64,000 bases of DNA from Hymenobacter aranciens (GTDB lineage Bacteria > Bacteroidota > Bacteroidia > Cytophagales > Hymenobacteraceae), in contig NZ_JAUQSY010000022.1 in NCBI RefSeq assembly GCF_030580865.1, forward strand, positions 1-64,000, in the 5' to 3' direction. Below the pieces are notes generated by a model. It saw only the letters and a list, made by a program, of their open reading frames with translations. It was not told the DNA's origin and did not search any database. Each line of letters begins with the position of its first letter. Within the stretch, counting starts at the first letter, position 1. A program made the translations under genes and the position numbers. Below, piece by piece: positions 44,073-51,354 of the stretch.

Positions 44073-44879
44073 CTAGCGCGCCTCCAGAAGCACCGGCAGC
44101 ACGATTTCTACCTTCACCGGCTGCCCACCTTGGCGGCCCGGGCGCAGGCCGGTGAGGCTACGAGCGGCCTGCAAAACGGCCGCATCGGCCCCGCAACCGC
44201 AGCCTTTGAGGATGACAGCATCGGTCACGGCCCCGGTTTCGGTCACCACAAACTTTACGAAGAGTTTGCCCATGACCTGCGCCAGGTCAGCGGGCGTGAC
44301 GCGGATATTTTTCTGCAGTTGGGCTGCAATACCAGCCACGCCGCCGCCTTGCAAAGGCTCTGGCATCTGCTCCACATAGGTGTAGATGCTTGGTGCGCTG
44401 GGTTGCGCCAGAACAACCTCCTCCGTTGGTTCTGGGAGTGCGATGCCCATGTAAGTGACCTGCTCGTCCAGTGGCTCAGGTACTGGCTCTGCCTTACGGG
44501 GTGCTGTTGCTTGCTTTGTCTGTTTCTTAGGCTTCGCCACTGTATGCGAGCGGCTGGCCGGCTTGCGCACCTGCGCCAGCGCCTCCCGCGCCGTCAGCCC
44601 CTGCCCAATCACCAGCACCAGCGCCACCACAAACCAGCGCAGCCGCCGCGTGAGCTTCGGCCGCTGCACCTGCGCTACGGCAAAGCTCCCGCACACCCGC
44701 CCATCGGGCGCGGCGGCGCGGGCGGCCGCCAGGTCGGCCACGGGGTTAATGGATTGGCTGAAATCCTGCACCACGCGCTGGCACTGGCTACAAAATTTGC
44801 CTCCCGCGTGCGGCGTGAAAGCCGCCGCGCTCACCGGGCAGGGCTGCAGGCGGGCGTTGAAAGTAGGGAGCAGGAGCAT
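44073..44879 (-). CDS. TonB-like energy transducer
   Basis: 268 residues. A cytoplasmic N-terminal segment with a Cys pair (GGKFCSQCQRVVQDFSQ) precedes one TM helix (WFVVALVLVIGQGLTA, about 82-98), a Lys/Pro-rich periplasmic spacer (KPKKQTKQATAPRKAEPVPE) and a TonB C-terminal domain (GKLFVKFVVTETGAVTDAVI, LRPGRQGGQPVKVEIVLPV). It would couple proton-motive force to outer-membrane receptors. The CxxC N-terminal motif recurs in Bacteroidota TonB-like proteins and may be a small zinc or redox site. It lies 16 bp downstream of the next gene and is likely co-transcribed with it. Confidence 0.85.
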   Translation of the reverse strand: MLLLPTFNARLQPCPVSAAAFTPHAGGKFCSQCQRVVQDFSQSINPVADLAAARAAAPDGRVCGSFAVAQVQRPKLTRRLRWFVVALVLVIGQGLTAREALAQVRKPASRSHTVAKPKKQTKQATAPRKAEPVPEPLDEQVTYMGIALPEPTEEVVLAQPSAPSIYTYVEQMPEPLQGGGVAGIAAQLQKNIRVTPADLAQVMGKLFVKFVVTETGAVTDAVILKGCGCGADAAVLQAARSLTGLRPGRQGGQPVKVEIVLPVLLEAR

Positions 44880-44895
44880 GGCGGGGCGGATTGAT

Positions 44896-45309
44896 TTACG
44901 CTACAACGGGCGGCGGCGGGATTTCCGTATCCTGGGCCACGGCCAGCAGCCAATCCTCGCCGTAGCGGGTGAGGCGGTAGCGGCGCTGGCTGCCGGGGTA
45001 GTAGTGCCGCAGCAGGCCGGCGCGCTCCAGCCGCGTGCGGGCCCGCGAGCCGGCAATGTCGCCGATGCCGGCGGCCTGCTGCAGGGCCGCGCTGCTCAGT
45101 TCCTTGCCATCCAGAAAGGCATAGCACATGCGCGCCAGCGTGAGGCGGCCCTTGTAGAGTCGCATCTGCGTGAGGGGCTGCAGGGCCCGCTGCAAACGGT
45201 CGAGCACCCGCGCCGGCTCGAAGCGGGCGGGGTCGGGCGGCACGGGGGCATCGCGCCGGGCCAGCCGCTCGGCAAATTGGGCAATGCGTGCTTCAGATGA
45301 TAAAGCCAT
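44896..45309 (-). CDS. Small hypothetical protein, possible winged-helix regulator
   Basis: 137 residues, basic and helical. The segment GKELSSAALQQAAGIGDIAG, SRARTRLERAGLLRHY, YPGSQRRYRLTRYGEDWL reads like a winged helix (helix-turn-helix followed by a beta wing and a terminal helix). I do not recognise a specific family. It begins at ATG 45309, divergent from the 21-bp array 4 region, and is followed after 16 bp by the TonB-like gene. A DNA-binding role is an inference from fold pattern only. Confidence 0.68.
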   Translation of the reverse strand: MALSSEARIAQFAERLARRDAPVPPDPARFEPARVLDRLQRALQPLTQMRLYKGRLTLARMCYAFLDGKELSSAALQQAAGIGDIAGSRARTRLERAGLLRHYYPGSQRRYRLTRYGEDWLLAVAQDTEIPPPPVVA

Positions 45310-45400
45310 AGCCAGCAGGAGCTAAGTAAACCAGGCAAAGAGGCCCGAAGATAGGCGGCTGACGAATAATTTCTGCCGGGCTACCCCCTTGGGCACCTAC

Positions 45401-45610
45401 TTATCGCAGTGCCAAGCGTATTTGCTGTAGTCGCATTCCAATTTGCTGTAATACCGTGGATATTTATCGTAGTCAAAAAAAGGACTGCTCTACGGTGCAG
45501 TGTTTTTATCGTATTCAATTTACACTCTATCGTAGTACGCAACGTACCTGCCTTAGTATTTTTCCAGATTACCTTACTGCTCTGGGCACTTGCCTTAGTC
45601 ATTTGGGCTT
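45401..45610. repeat. 21-bp periodic array 4: conserved 10-mer with unrelated 11-nt spacers (10 units)
   Basis: Ten units of exactly 21 bp. The first 10 nt of each follow YTRYYKTAGT (TTATCGCAGT, TTGCTGTAGT, CTATCGTAGT, CTGCCTTAGT, TTGCCTTAGT and others). The remaining 11 nt show no resemblance to one another. It lies in the 593-bp divergent region between the genes at 45309 and 45903. The rest of that region holds GC-rich sequence and the promoter at 45853. Confidence 0.9.
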
Positions 45611-45852
45611 GGGCCAGCGGGTGGGGGGAGCGGCTGCGGCCAGCCGGCGGCCCGGGGGGCGGGTAAAGTATTTCGGCCGGCTGGCCGTCTGCGGCAGGCA
45701 ACGGCCGGGCCGGATTCACCGTCAGTTCACACCGGCCGCCCGACCTTTAAAAGGTAAAACAACCTTAAAACTTCCCGCCGAGGCGGCCGGTTATAAACGG
45801 CCGTGGAGCCGTTGGCAGCCCTGCCGGGGCCCGGTCCCGGCCCGGCCGATGT

Positions 45853-45860
45853 TACTTTTG
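45853..45860 (+). promoter_or_regulatory. -7 promoter element upstream of the PhyH gene
   Basis: TACTTTTG, a one-base variant of TAnnTTTG, ends 4 nt before an ATG at 45865 that opens a 13-codon ORF. Confidence 0.5.
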
Positions 45861-45864
45861 TATT

Positions 45865-45906
45865 ATGCGCCGGGGTCACCAACCCGGCGCTACGCTTACC
45901 CTATGA
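45865..45906 (+). CDS. Possible 13-codon leader ORF overlapping the PhyH start
   Basis: The ORF encodes MRRGHQPGATLTL and its TGA overlaps the ATG of the downstream gene (ATGA at 45903-45906). The predicted transcript would begin at this ATG, so it would be translated as a leaderless ORF and could couple to the next gene. The only evidence is position; it could be chance. Confidence 0.35.
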   Translation: MRRGHQPGATLTL

Positions 45907-46718
45907 ATTTATCCGCCGATTATCCCCGCTTCACGCTTGGCCCTTCGCTTACGGCCGAGCAGCGGGCATTTTTTGCTAAATATGGGTTCCTGCATTTCCG
46001 GCCCTTTGCCACGCCCGAGCAGGTGCGGCAAATCATCAAAGCCACCCAGGATGTGCAGGATAAGTGGCTGGCCGATAAAGTAGAGAAAGTAAACGGCGTA
46101 CCCATCAAGTACGGCAAGGACGTCGATGGCTCGCCCATCGTGCAGCGCTTCGCCTTTGCCTCGCAGCACCACCCCGTGCTGCACGACCTGCTGCAGGATG
46201 AGCGGTTTAGGGCCCTCTTTCCGCTGCTTGAAGCCGAAGGCGGCCGGGTGGGCGAAAACGAAAAGGACGGCCTCGTGGTGAACCACTACGTGAACGTGGC
46301 GGGCTCTGAGTTCAGCCAGATGGGCTGGCATACCGACTCGCTGCGCGACGTGTTCTACGGCAAGCGCATCGGCCCGATGCTCAACGTGGGCCTGCACCTC
46401 GACGGCACCAAGGCCACCAATGGCGGCCTGCGCGTGATACCCGGCACCCACCGCCAGAGCCTGCACAAGATGCTGTTTCGTAAGAAGTATTACAAAGACG
46501 TGTACTACGACCCCAACGAAATCGCCATCGAAACCGAGCCCGGCGACCTCACCGTGCACGACGGCCGCATGTGGCACCGCGTGGCCCAGTCGCCGCTCAT
46601 CGGCGAAGCCAGCCGCCGCCGGGTGATGTACGTACCCATCATCGCCGGTAAGTACCAGCCCAAAACCGAAAGCAGCCCCACGCCGTTCTACCTGCGGTTT
46701 TTGCATTTGGTGAAATGA
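45903..46718 (+). CDS. Phytanoyl-CoA dioxygenase (PhyH) family protein
   Basis: 271 residues, an Fe(II)/2-oxoglutarate oxygenase. The iron triad fits HTD in MGWHTDSLRDVFY (His and Asp) and a distal His in LTVHDGRMWHRV. NGGLRVIPGTHRQS is the characteristic PhyH turn, and the Arg in SRRRVMYVPI may bind 2-oxoglutarate. The substrate is unknown; members act on lipids, halogenation or small metabolites. ATG 45903 starts the family-like N terminus (FTLGPSLTAEQRAFFAKYGF); the open frame reaches 45456 but passes through the 21-bp array. Confidence 0.88.
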   Translation: MNLSADYPRFTLGPSLTAEQRAFFAKYGFLHFRPFATPEQVRQIIKATQDVQDKWLADKVEKVNGVPIKYGKDVDGSPIVQRFAFASQHHPVLHDLLQDERFRALFPLLEAEGGRVGENEKDGLVVNHYVNVAGSEFSQMGWHTDSLRDVFYGKRIGPMLNVGLHLDGTKATNGGLRVIPGTHRQSLHKMLFRKKYYKDVYYDPNEIAIETEPGDLTVHDGRMWHRVAQSPLIGEASRRRVMYVPIIAGKYQPKTESSPTPFYLRFLHLVK

Positions 46719-46720
46719 GG

Positions 46721-46963
46721 TAGAACGACAAACTCCCCTCCTTGGAACCGAAGGTCGGCGAAGCCAAAGGAGGGGATGTTTCAGCGCAGCTGAAACGGGG
46801 GTGGTTCGCCCGTTCGCGCCGTTAGCGCCGTTTGTAAAAATATTTACCTCTATCGGCGCGAAAGCCCTGCCGACTTCAACCACCCCCGTTTTGCCTGCGG
46901 CAAAACATCCCCTCCTTTGGCTTCGCCGACCTTCGGTTCCAAGGAGGGGAGCTTATCGTTCTA
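46721..46963. repeat. Large palindromic repeat, CTCCCCTCCTTGG family (copy 2)
   Basis: Left arm (TAGAACGACAAACTCCCCTC, GGAGGGGATGTTT, ACGGGGGTGGTTCGCCCG, GCGCCGTTAG) and right arm (complements, ending GGAGGGGAGCTTATCGTTCTA) fill the gap between the PhyH and SDR genes. The insert around the CCTTGG block (CGAAGGTCGGCGAAGCC) is absent from copy 1 at 38145-38352. Confidence 0.9.
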
Positions 46964-46968
46964 ATACT

Positions 46969-47751
46969 ATGTATGCACTCGTCACCGGCGCCTCGCGCGG
47001 TATTGGCCGCGCCCTCGCCCACGCCCTGGCCCGCTGCGGCTACGACCTGCTGCTGGTAGCCCGCTCGGCCGAGGGCCTGCAGCAGGTGGCCGCCGAAATC
47101 AGCGCGCAGCACCAGCAGCAGGCCCAGGTGCTGGCCCTCGACCTGGCCGCGCCCAATGCCGCTGCCACCGTGGCCGCCTGGGTGCAGGAGCACGCCCCCG
47201 TGCTGGGCGTGCTGGTCAATAATGCCGGCTACGGCCTCTGGGGCCGCTTCGAGGAGCTCAGCCTGACCGAGCAGCAGAACATGCTGCAGCTGAACATGAG
47301 CCTGCCGGTGGCCCTCACCCACGCCCTGCTGCCCTGCCTGCACCAGGCCCCGAAGGCTTACATCCTGAACGTGTCGAGCACCGCTGCCTACCAGGCCGTG
47401 CCCACGCTCACGCTCTACGCCGCCAGCAAGGCCTTTCTGCTCAGCTTCAGCCGCGGCCTGCGCTACGAGCTCAAGGATACCAACGTGTCGGTGAGCTGCC
47501 TGAGCCCCGGCGCCACCACCACTAGCTTTGCCGACCGTGCCGGCATGGGCGCCGAGCTGCAAAAGACCTCCGAAAAAGTAGCCATGACGCCCGAGGCCGT
47601 GGCCGCCGCCGCCGTAGCGGGCATGCTGGCCGGGCAGGCCGAAATTGTGCCGGGGCTGCTCAATAAAGTGTCGGCCGGCCTCACCAGTCTGGTGCCTAAG
47701 CGCCTGACGGAAAAGATTGCGGCCGGGATTTACGAGAAGTACCTGGACTGA
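46969..47751 (+). CDS. Short-chain dehydrogenase/reductase (SDR) family oxidoreductase
   Basis: 260 residues. Classical SDR Rossmann fold: TGASRGIGRALAHALA (NAD(P)-binding TGxxxGIG), LVNNAGYG (NNAG), catalytic Ser in ILNVSSTAAYQ and the YxxxK motif in LYAASKAFLL, followed by CLSPGATTTSFADRAG. The DLLLVARS segment after beta-2 carries an Arg that favours NADP(H). The substrate cannot be read from the sequence. ATG 46969 follows the palindrome directly, and no classic -7 element is evident. Confidence 0.93.
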   Translation: MYALVTGASRGIGRALAHALARCGYDLLLVARSAEGLQQVAAEISAQHQQQAQVLALDLAAPNAAATVAAWVQEHAPVLGVLVNNAGYGLWGRFEELSLTEQQNMLQLNMSLPVALTHALLPCLHQAPKAYILNVSSTAAYQAVPTLTLYAASKAFLLSFSRGLRYELKDTNVSVSCLSPGATTTSFADRAGMGAELQKTSEKVAMTPEAVAAAAVAGMLAGQAEIVPGLLNKVSAGLTSLVPKRLTEKIAAGIYEKYLD

Positions 47752-47757
47752 GTTAAA

Positions 47758-47876
47758 AGAACGTCATCCTGAGCGCAGCGAAAGGACCTCGTCCGCGCCG
47801 TTGTGGCAGTAACTTTTAATTACTGCTGTATGCGGCGCGGACGAGGTCTTTTCGCTACGCTCAGGATGACGTTCTA
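47758..47876. repeat. Palindromic repeat, GTCATCCTGAGC family (copy 2)
   Basis: AGAACGTCATCCTGAGCG...AGCGAAAGGACCTCGTCC and its complement pair over about 55 bp around a short AT-rich centre (CAGTAA..TTACTG). It reaches into the stop region of the convergent PAP2 gene at 47874. Confidence 0.9.
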
Positions 47877-48539
47877 TTTTGCTCTTGCTCTTGCGTCGCC
47901 CATTATTCTTCCCGCCGCCCAATACGCCAGCCCGGCAAACAGCGGCGCCGCCAGCACATCGTAGCTGTAGTGCGCCCGCTGCACCAGCACCAGCAGCGCC
48001 ACGGCTGCCGTGGCCATGGCCAGCAGCAGCCGGAGCCCGGGGCTGCCCACCACCAGTACCAGCAGCACCATGGTGGCGGTGTGGTTGGAGAAGAATAAAT
48101 CGCGCACAATGGGTGCCTCGGTGGAGGCGCGGAAGAGGGCTTCCGTCACGGGGTCGTGCAGCACGATGAGCTCGCGGGGCGGGTCGAGCGGCAGTAGCGT
48201 GAGGGTGATGATGCGCAGCAGCTGCAGGAAAAAGTAGGCCCACAGCGCGTGCAGCAGCCGCAGCGGGCGCGGCAGCAGGTACAGCAGCGCCACCACGATG
48301 CTGCCGTAGATGGCCGCGAAGGTGGGCACCGCCACATCGCGCACCGGCAGCTGGCTTAGCAGCCAGTCGGGTAGCAGGCGGCCGGGGCGGCTCTGCACCC
48401 AGTGGTAGAAACCCGGCAGGACGGGGAGCAGGGCCAGCAATAGGCCCACGACGATTCCCAGGCGCCAGCGAAAGGCAGGCCGGGCCCATTGGGCGGGCCA
48501 GCGCTCAATCGGGGGAACGGTGAGAAATGGGGGAAGCAT
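47874..48539 (-). CDS. PAP2-like phosphatase, sphingomyelin synthase-like
   Basis: 221 residues with about six TM helices (GIVVGLLLALLPVLPGF, IYGSIVVALLYLLP, ALWAYFFLQLLRIITLTLL, ATMVLLVLVVGSPGLRLLLA, ATAAVALLVLVQ, LFAGLAYWAAG). The catalytic core matches the PAP2_C/sphingomyelin-synthase-like type: RDLFFSNHTATMVLL (His of motif C2) and RAHYSYDVLAAPL (His and Asp of motif C3). It would act on a lipid phosphate or transfer a phospho-headgroup at the membrane; the substrate is not evident. A heptamer repeat lies 51 bp before its start codon. Confidence 0.82.
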   Translation of the reverse strand: MLPPFLTVPPIERWPAQWARPAFRWRLGIVVGLLLALLPVLPGFYHWVQSRPGRLLPDWLLSQLPVRDVAVPTFAAIYGSIVVALLYLLPRPLRLLHALWAYFFLQLLRIITLTLLPLDPPRELIVLHDPVTEALFRASTEAPIVRDLFFSNHTATMVLLVLVVGSPGLRLLLAMATAAVALLVLVQRAHYSYDVLAAPLFAGLAYWAAGRIMGDARARAK

Positions 48540-48589
48540 TGGAAAATTGAAAAGGGGGTTAGGTGTTGGGTTTTTGGACTCCGTATTTT

Positions 48590-48648
48590 ACCTAACACCT
48601 AACACCTAACACCTAACACCTAACACCTAACACCTAACACCTAACACC
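48590..48648. repeat. Heptanucleotide tandem repeat (ACCTAAC, 8.4 copies)
   Basis: Eight perfect copies of ACCTAAC plus ACC. GGGTTAGGTGTTGGG at 48557-48570 is complementary to it, so a hairpin can form. It lies in the 117 bp between the PAP2 start (48539) and the stop of the upstream gene (48657). Perfect short repeats mutate by slippage and can vary promoter spacing. Confidence 0.93.
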
Positions 48649-48656
48649 GCTTTGGC

Positions 48657-49418
48657 CTACCTCCCCGAAGGCAGTGCCCAATCCAGCTTCAGCAGCACCG
48701 TGCCGAAGCCATCCTTCTGGTCGGGGTTGCCGCGCAGGCTCACGTCATCAATATGGTCGGTGGTGGTGAAGTAATAATTGCCCTCCAAACCCAAGTGCAG
48801 GGCATCATTCAGGCGCACCGTGAAGCCGCCGCCTACTGGTGCCACGCCCGCCATGGCCGGGTACACCGTGGTAGCGCCCGGCTGGGTGGGGAAGGCTTCG
48901 CGCTCCGAAGGGAGGAAGCGGGTATTGTCGGTGGCGCGGCTGGTGCCCTCGTAGGCTTCGGGGCTGTAGAGCAGCAGTCCGGCGCCCGCCTGCAGGTAAA
49001 TCTGGAACGGGGCCGGGTCGGTGCCGGCCGAAGAGAAGGCTGACTCATCGGGCAGCAAATCGAAGCGTAGCAGCACCGTGCCCAGGCCATTGGTGCTGCG
49101 GAAAGCCAGGCCGCGCTCGGTCAGCTTGTCCTTGGCTCCCAGCTGGAAATACGAGAACTCGCTGCCGATGAGCAAGTGCGGGCGCAGGCGGTAGAGCACG
49201 CCCACGCTCACGGCCGGGCCCAGGAAATTCTGGCCGAAGCTGCCGAGGTCACCATTGTAGAAGGCCGTGCCGCCGGCCAGCGTCAGGCGCAGGGGGCCGC
49301 GGTAGTAGGGGCGGCCCTGGCTGTTGAAATGGCGGCGCTGGCGGCTGTGCTGCGCTTGGGCCGACGAGCCGCCGAGCAGCAAAGCCCCAAGTAGCGTGAG
49401 GGAAATAAGAAAACGCAT
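48657..49418 (-). CDS. Outer-membrane beta-barrel protein
   Basis: 253 residues with signal peptide MRFLISLTLLGALLLGG...AQA. The body shows alternating strands ending in aromatic residues (LRLTLAGGTAFYNGDLG, AVSVGVLYRLRPHLLIGSEF, FQIYLQAGAGLLLYSPE, LHLGLEGNYYFTTTDHIDDV, GFGTVLLKLDWALPSG), like porin-family small barrels of Bacteroidota. No enzymatic motif is seen. ATG 49418 is the first with a signal peptide behind it; the frame is open to 49550. Confidence 0.82.
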   Translation of the reverse strand: MRFLISLTLLGALLLGGSSAQAQHSRQRRHFNSQGRPYYRGPLRLTLAGGTAFYNGDLGSFGQNFLGPAVSVGVLYRLRPHLLIGSEFSYFQLGAKDKLTERGLAFRSTNGLGTVLLRFDLLPDESAFSSAGTDPAPFQIYLQAGAGLLLYSPEAYEGTSRATDNTRFLPSEREAFPTQPGATTVYPAMAGVAPVGGGFTVRLNDALHLGLEGNYYFTTTDHIDDVSLRGNPDQKDGFGTVLLKLDWALPSGR

Positions 49419-49512
49419 AGGTAAGAAATCGTGACGCGGACTTTCATTCCGCCATGGAAGTAGTAAGCCGTCCAAAGTGCTGACAGCAGCCGCCGTGGAA
49501 TGAAGTTCCGCG

Positions 49513-50289
49513 CTACTTGAACATGCCCTGGGGGTCGGGCATCTTGGCAATCAATTCCGTGATGAGGTTGAAATTGATGCTGCTCATGTCGAGCGCCCGG
49601 CCTTTGTGCAGGGCATCCCAGGCCTCAGCGTATTTCTCCTGGTGGTAGTAGCCCTGGGCCAGCTGGTGCCATGCCACACCGTGCTGAGGAGCAAGGGCCA
49701 CGGCTTTTTGCAGCAGCTCGACGCCGGTGCTGAGGTCTTTTTTCTTCTTCGTCTGGGCGTAGCGGTTGAGGTGGCTGGTGCCGAGGTCGGCCAGCAGGTA
49801 GGCGTTGGTGGGGGCCAGGGCCAGGCCCTTGTTGAGCAGCGCGATGGCGGCGTCGGGCGTAGGTCCGTTGCTGGCCACGATGCCCAGGCCGCGGTATACG
49901 TCGGGGTTGTTGGGGTTGAGCAGCCAGGCCAGGTTGAAGCGGTAGGCGGCGGTATCGGCCTGGTTTTCGCTCAGGTACTCATAGCCTTTCTGGGCGAAGA
50001 AGGTGCTGGCTTCGTCGCGTGAGGCGAAGCTGGCGGCCACGGCTTCGAGTTGTTTGGCACCGAATAGCTGGGTGGCGGCGGCCGGGGTGAGGCCGCCGAA
50101 AAGGGGCTGCAGGCGGACGGGGCGGGCGGGAGCTGGGGCCGCGGCGGTAGTAGCTGCCGGGAGGCTGCCATCGGGGTTGGCGGCTACTTGCTCGCGTTTT
50201 TTGCGCTGGGCTACGGCTACGGAGGTGCTGAGCAGGACCAGCAGCAGGGCTTGTTGGGCGAGGGTTTTTAGCGAAGTGGAAATCAACAC
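49513..50289 (-). CDS. Exported TPR-repeat protein
   Basis: About 258 residues from GTG 50289 (VLISTSLKTLAQQALLLVLL...VAVAQ signal peptide). A low-complexity Ala/Pro stretch is followed by TPR units from about residue 85: ASTFFAQKGYEYLSENQADT, AYRFNLAWLLNPNNPDVYRG, AAIALLNKGLALAPTNAYLL, GVELLQKAVALAPQHGVAW and AWDALHKGRALD. It is likely a periplasmic scaffold. No ATG suits the signal peptide; the far-upstream start at 50400 adds a segment without a typical signal. TATCTTTG at 50345-50352 on the minus strand is a good -7 element. Confidence 0.72.
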   Translation of the reverse strand: MLISTSLKTLAQQALLLVLLSTSVAVAQRKKREQVAANPDGSLPAATTAAAPAPARPVRLQPLFGGLTPAAATQLFGAKQLEAVAASFASRDEASTFFAQKGYEYLSENQADTAAYRFNLAWLLNPNNPDVYRGLGIVASNGPTPDAAIALLNKGLALAPTNAYLLADLGTSHLNRYAQTKKKKDLSTGVELLQKAVALAPQHGVAWHQLAQGYYHQEKYAEAWDALHKGRALDMSSINFNLITELIAKMPDPQGMFK

Positions 50290-50344
50290 GGAAATAGGAA
50301 AATAAGGCGGCCGATAAAAAACGCGGCCCGCACGCGTAATGGCA

Positions 50345-50352
50345 AAGATAAA
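50345..50352 (-). promoter_or_regulatory. -7 promoter element of the TPR-protein gene
   Basis: Minus-strand TATCTTTG about 55 nt before GTG 50289. Confidence 0.55.
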
Positions 50353-50463
50353 CGGCCCGCGGGCAAGGCTATTGCGGGGGTGGCCGGGCGGGGCCGGCAA
50401 ACTGCGCGGCGCGGCCCGGCGTAGGTGCGGGGGCCGGGGTTTTTGCCGGCTTACTGTTTTCTT

Positions 50464-51345
50464 ATGCGTCGATTATTGGTGTTGTTGCCCCTGGGGCTGG
50501 TGCTGGCTGCCGTGGTGGTGCTATCGAGTGTGGAATATGGAATGGCGCGGCCCAGCCAGCGAATCAAAAACCTGGCCTATGTGGCCGCGACGGCGCCCGA
50601 CTTTGATACGGAGCGGCACCGGCTGGATGTGTATGCGCCGCGCCGGAAAGCGCCCGGCGAGGGCTGCCCGGTGGTGCTGTTTATGCACGGCGGCAACTGG
50701 AACAGCGGCAATAAGAACATCTACACCTTTGTGGGGCGGCGGCTGGCCCGGCAGGGCGTGGTGGCGGTGGTTATCAATTATCGGCTGGCCCCGAAGGTGA
50801 AGATTGACGGCATGGCCGACGACTGCGCCCGGGCCCTGGCGTGGACGGTGCAGCACATCGGGGAGTACGGGGGCGACCCGGGCCGGGTGTTTGTGATGGG
50901 GCACTCGGCGGGGGGCGGCCTGGCGGCGATTCTCACGACTGACGATGGGCTGCTGGCGCGGCACGGGCTGGCCCCGAACCCGGTGCGGGGGGCTATTCTG
51001 GACGACCCGGCCGGGCTGGATATGTACACCTACCTCAAGAGCCGCGACACGGGCGACACGCAGTACCACGACGCGTTTGGGGGCGACCCGGCGGGGTGGA
51101 AGGCGTGGTCGCCGATTTATAGGCTACGGGCGGGGCAGCCGCCGTTTCTGCTATTTATCGGGGGCGAAACCTATCCGAGCATCAGCAGCAGCTCCGAAAG
51201 GTTCCGGAAGCGGCTGGGGGCGCTGGGGATGCCGCCCACCTACCAGGTGCTACCGGGGAAGAAGCACGTGCCGATGGTGTTGCAGCTGTATTGGCAGCAC
51301 AATGTTATTTATAAGGAGCTGCTGAAACTGGTGGGGGCGGGATGA
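50464..51345 (+). CDS. Alpha/beta hydrolase, carboxylesterase type
   Basis: 293 residues. The N-terminal hydrophobic segment (MRRLLVLLPLGLVLAAVVVL) is a signal or anchor. The hydrolase has the HGG oxyanion motif (FMHGGNWNSGNKN), nucleophile elbow GHSAGGGLA (Ser in GxSxG), a probable catalytic Asp in the DPAGLD region or later, and His in GKKHVPMV. It belongs to the BD-FAE/esterase-lipase group that acts on small esters or peptides; the substrate is unknown. ATG 50464 fits the hydrophobic start better than 50425. Array 3 begins 9 bp after its stop. Confidence 0.88.
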   Translation: MRRLLVLLPLGLVLAAVVVLSSVEYGMARPSQRIKNLAYVAATAPDFDTERHRLDVYAPRRKAPGEGCPVVLFMHGGNWNSGNKNIYTFVGRRLARQGVVAVVINYRLAPKVKIDGMADDCARALAWTVQHIGEYGGDPGRVFVMGHSAGGGLAAILTTDDGLLARHGLAPNPVRGAILDDPAGLDMYTYLKSRDTGDTQYHDAFGGDPAGWKAWSPIYRLRAGQPPFLLFIGGETYPSISSSSERFRKRLGALGMPPTYQVLPGKKHVPMVLQLYWQHNVIYKELLKLVGAG

Positions 51346-51354
51346 AAACGGCCC

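Noticed and set aside
45401-45610. CRISPR-like repeat and spacer layout
   Set aside because: Repeats of 10 nt and spacers of 11 nt are far below CRISPR sizes, the core is degenerate, and no cas gene is nearby.
45409-45719. 85-aa plus-strand hydrophobic ORF and 112-aa minus-strand ORF
   Set aside because: Both are generated by array 4 periodicity; without protein-level conservation data neither is supportable.
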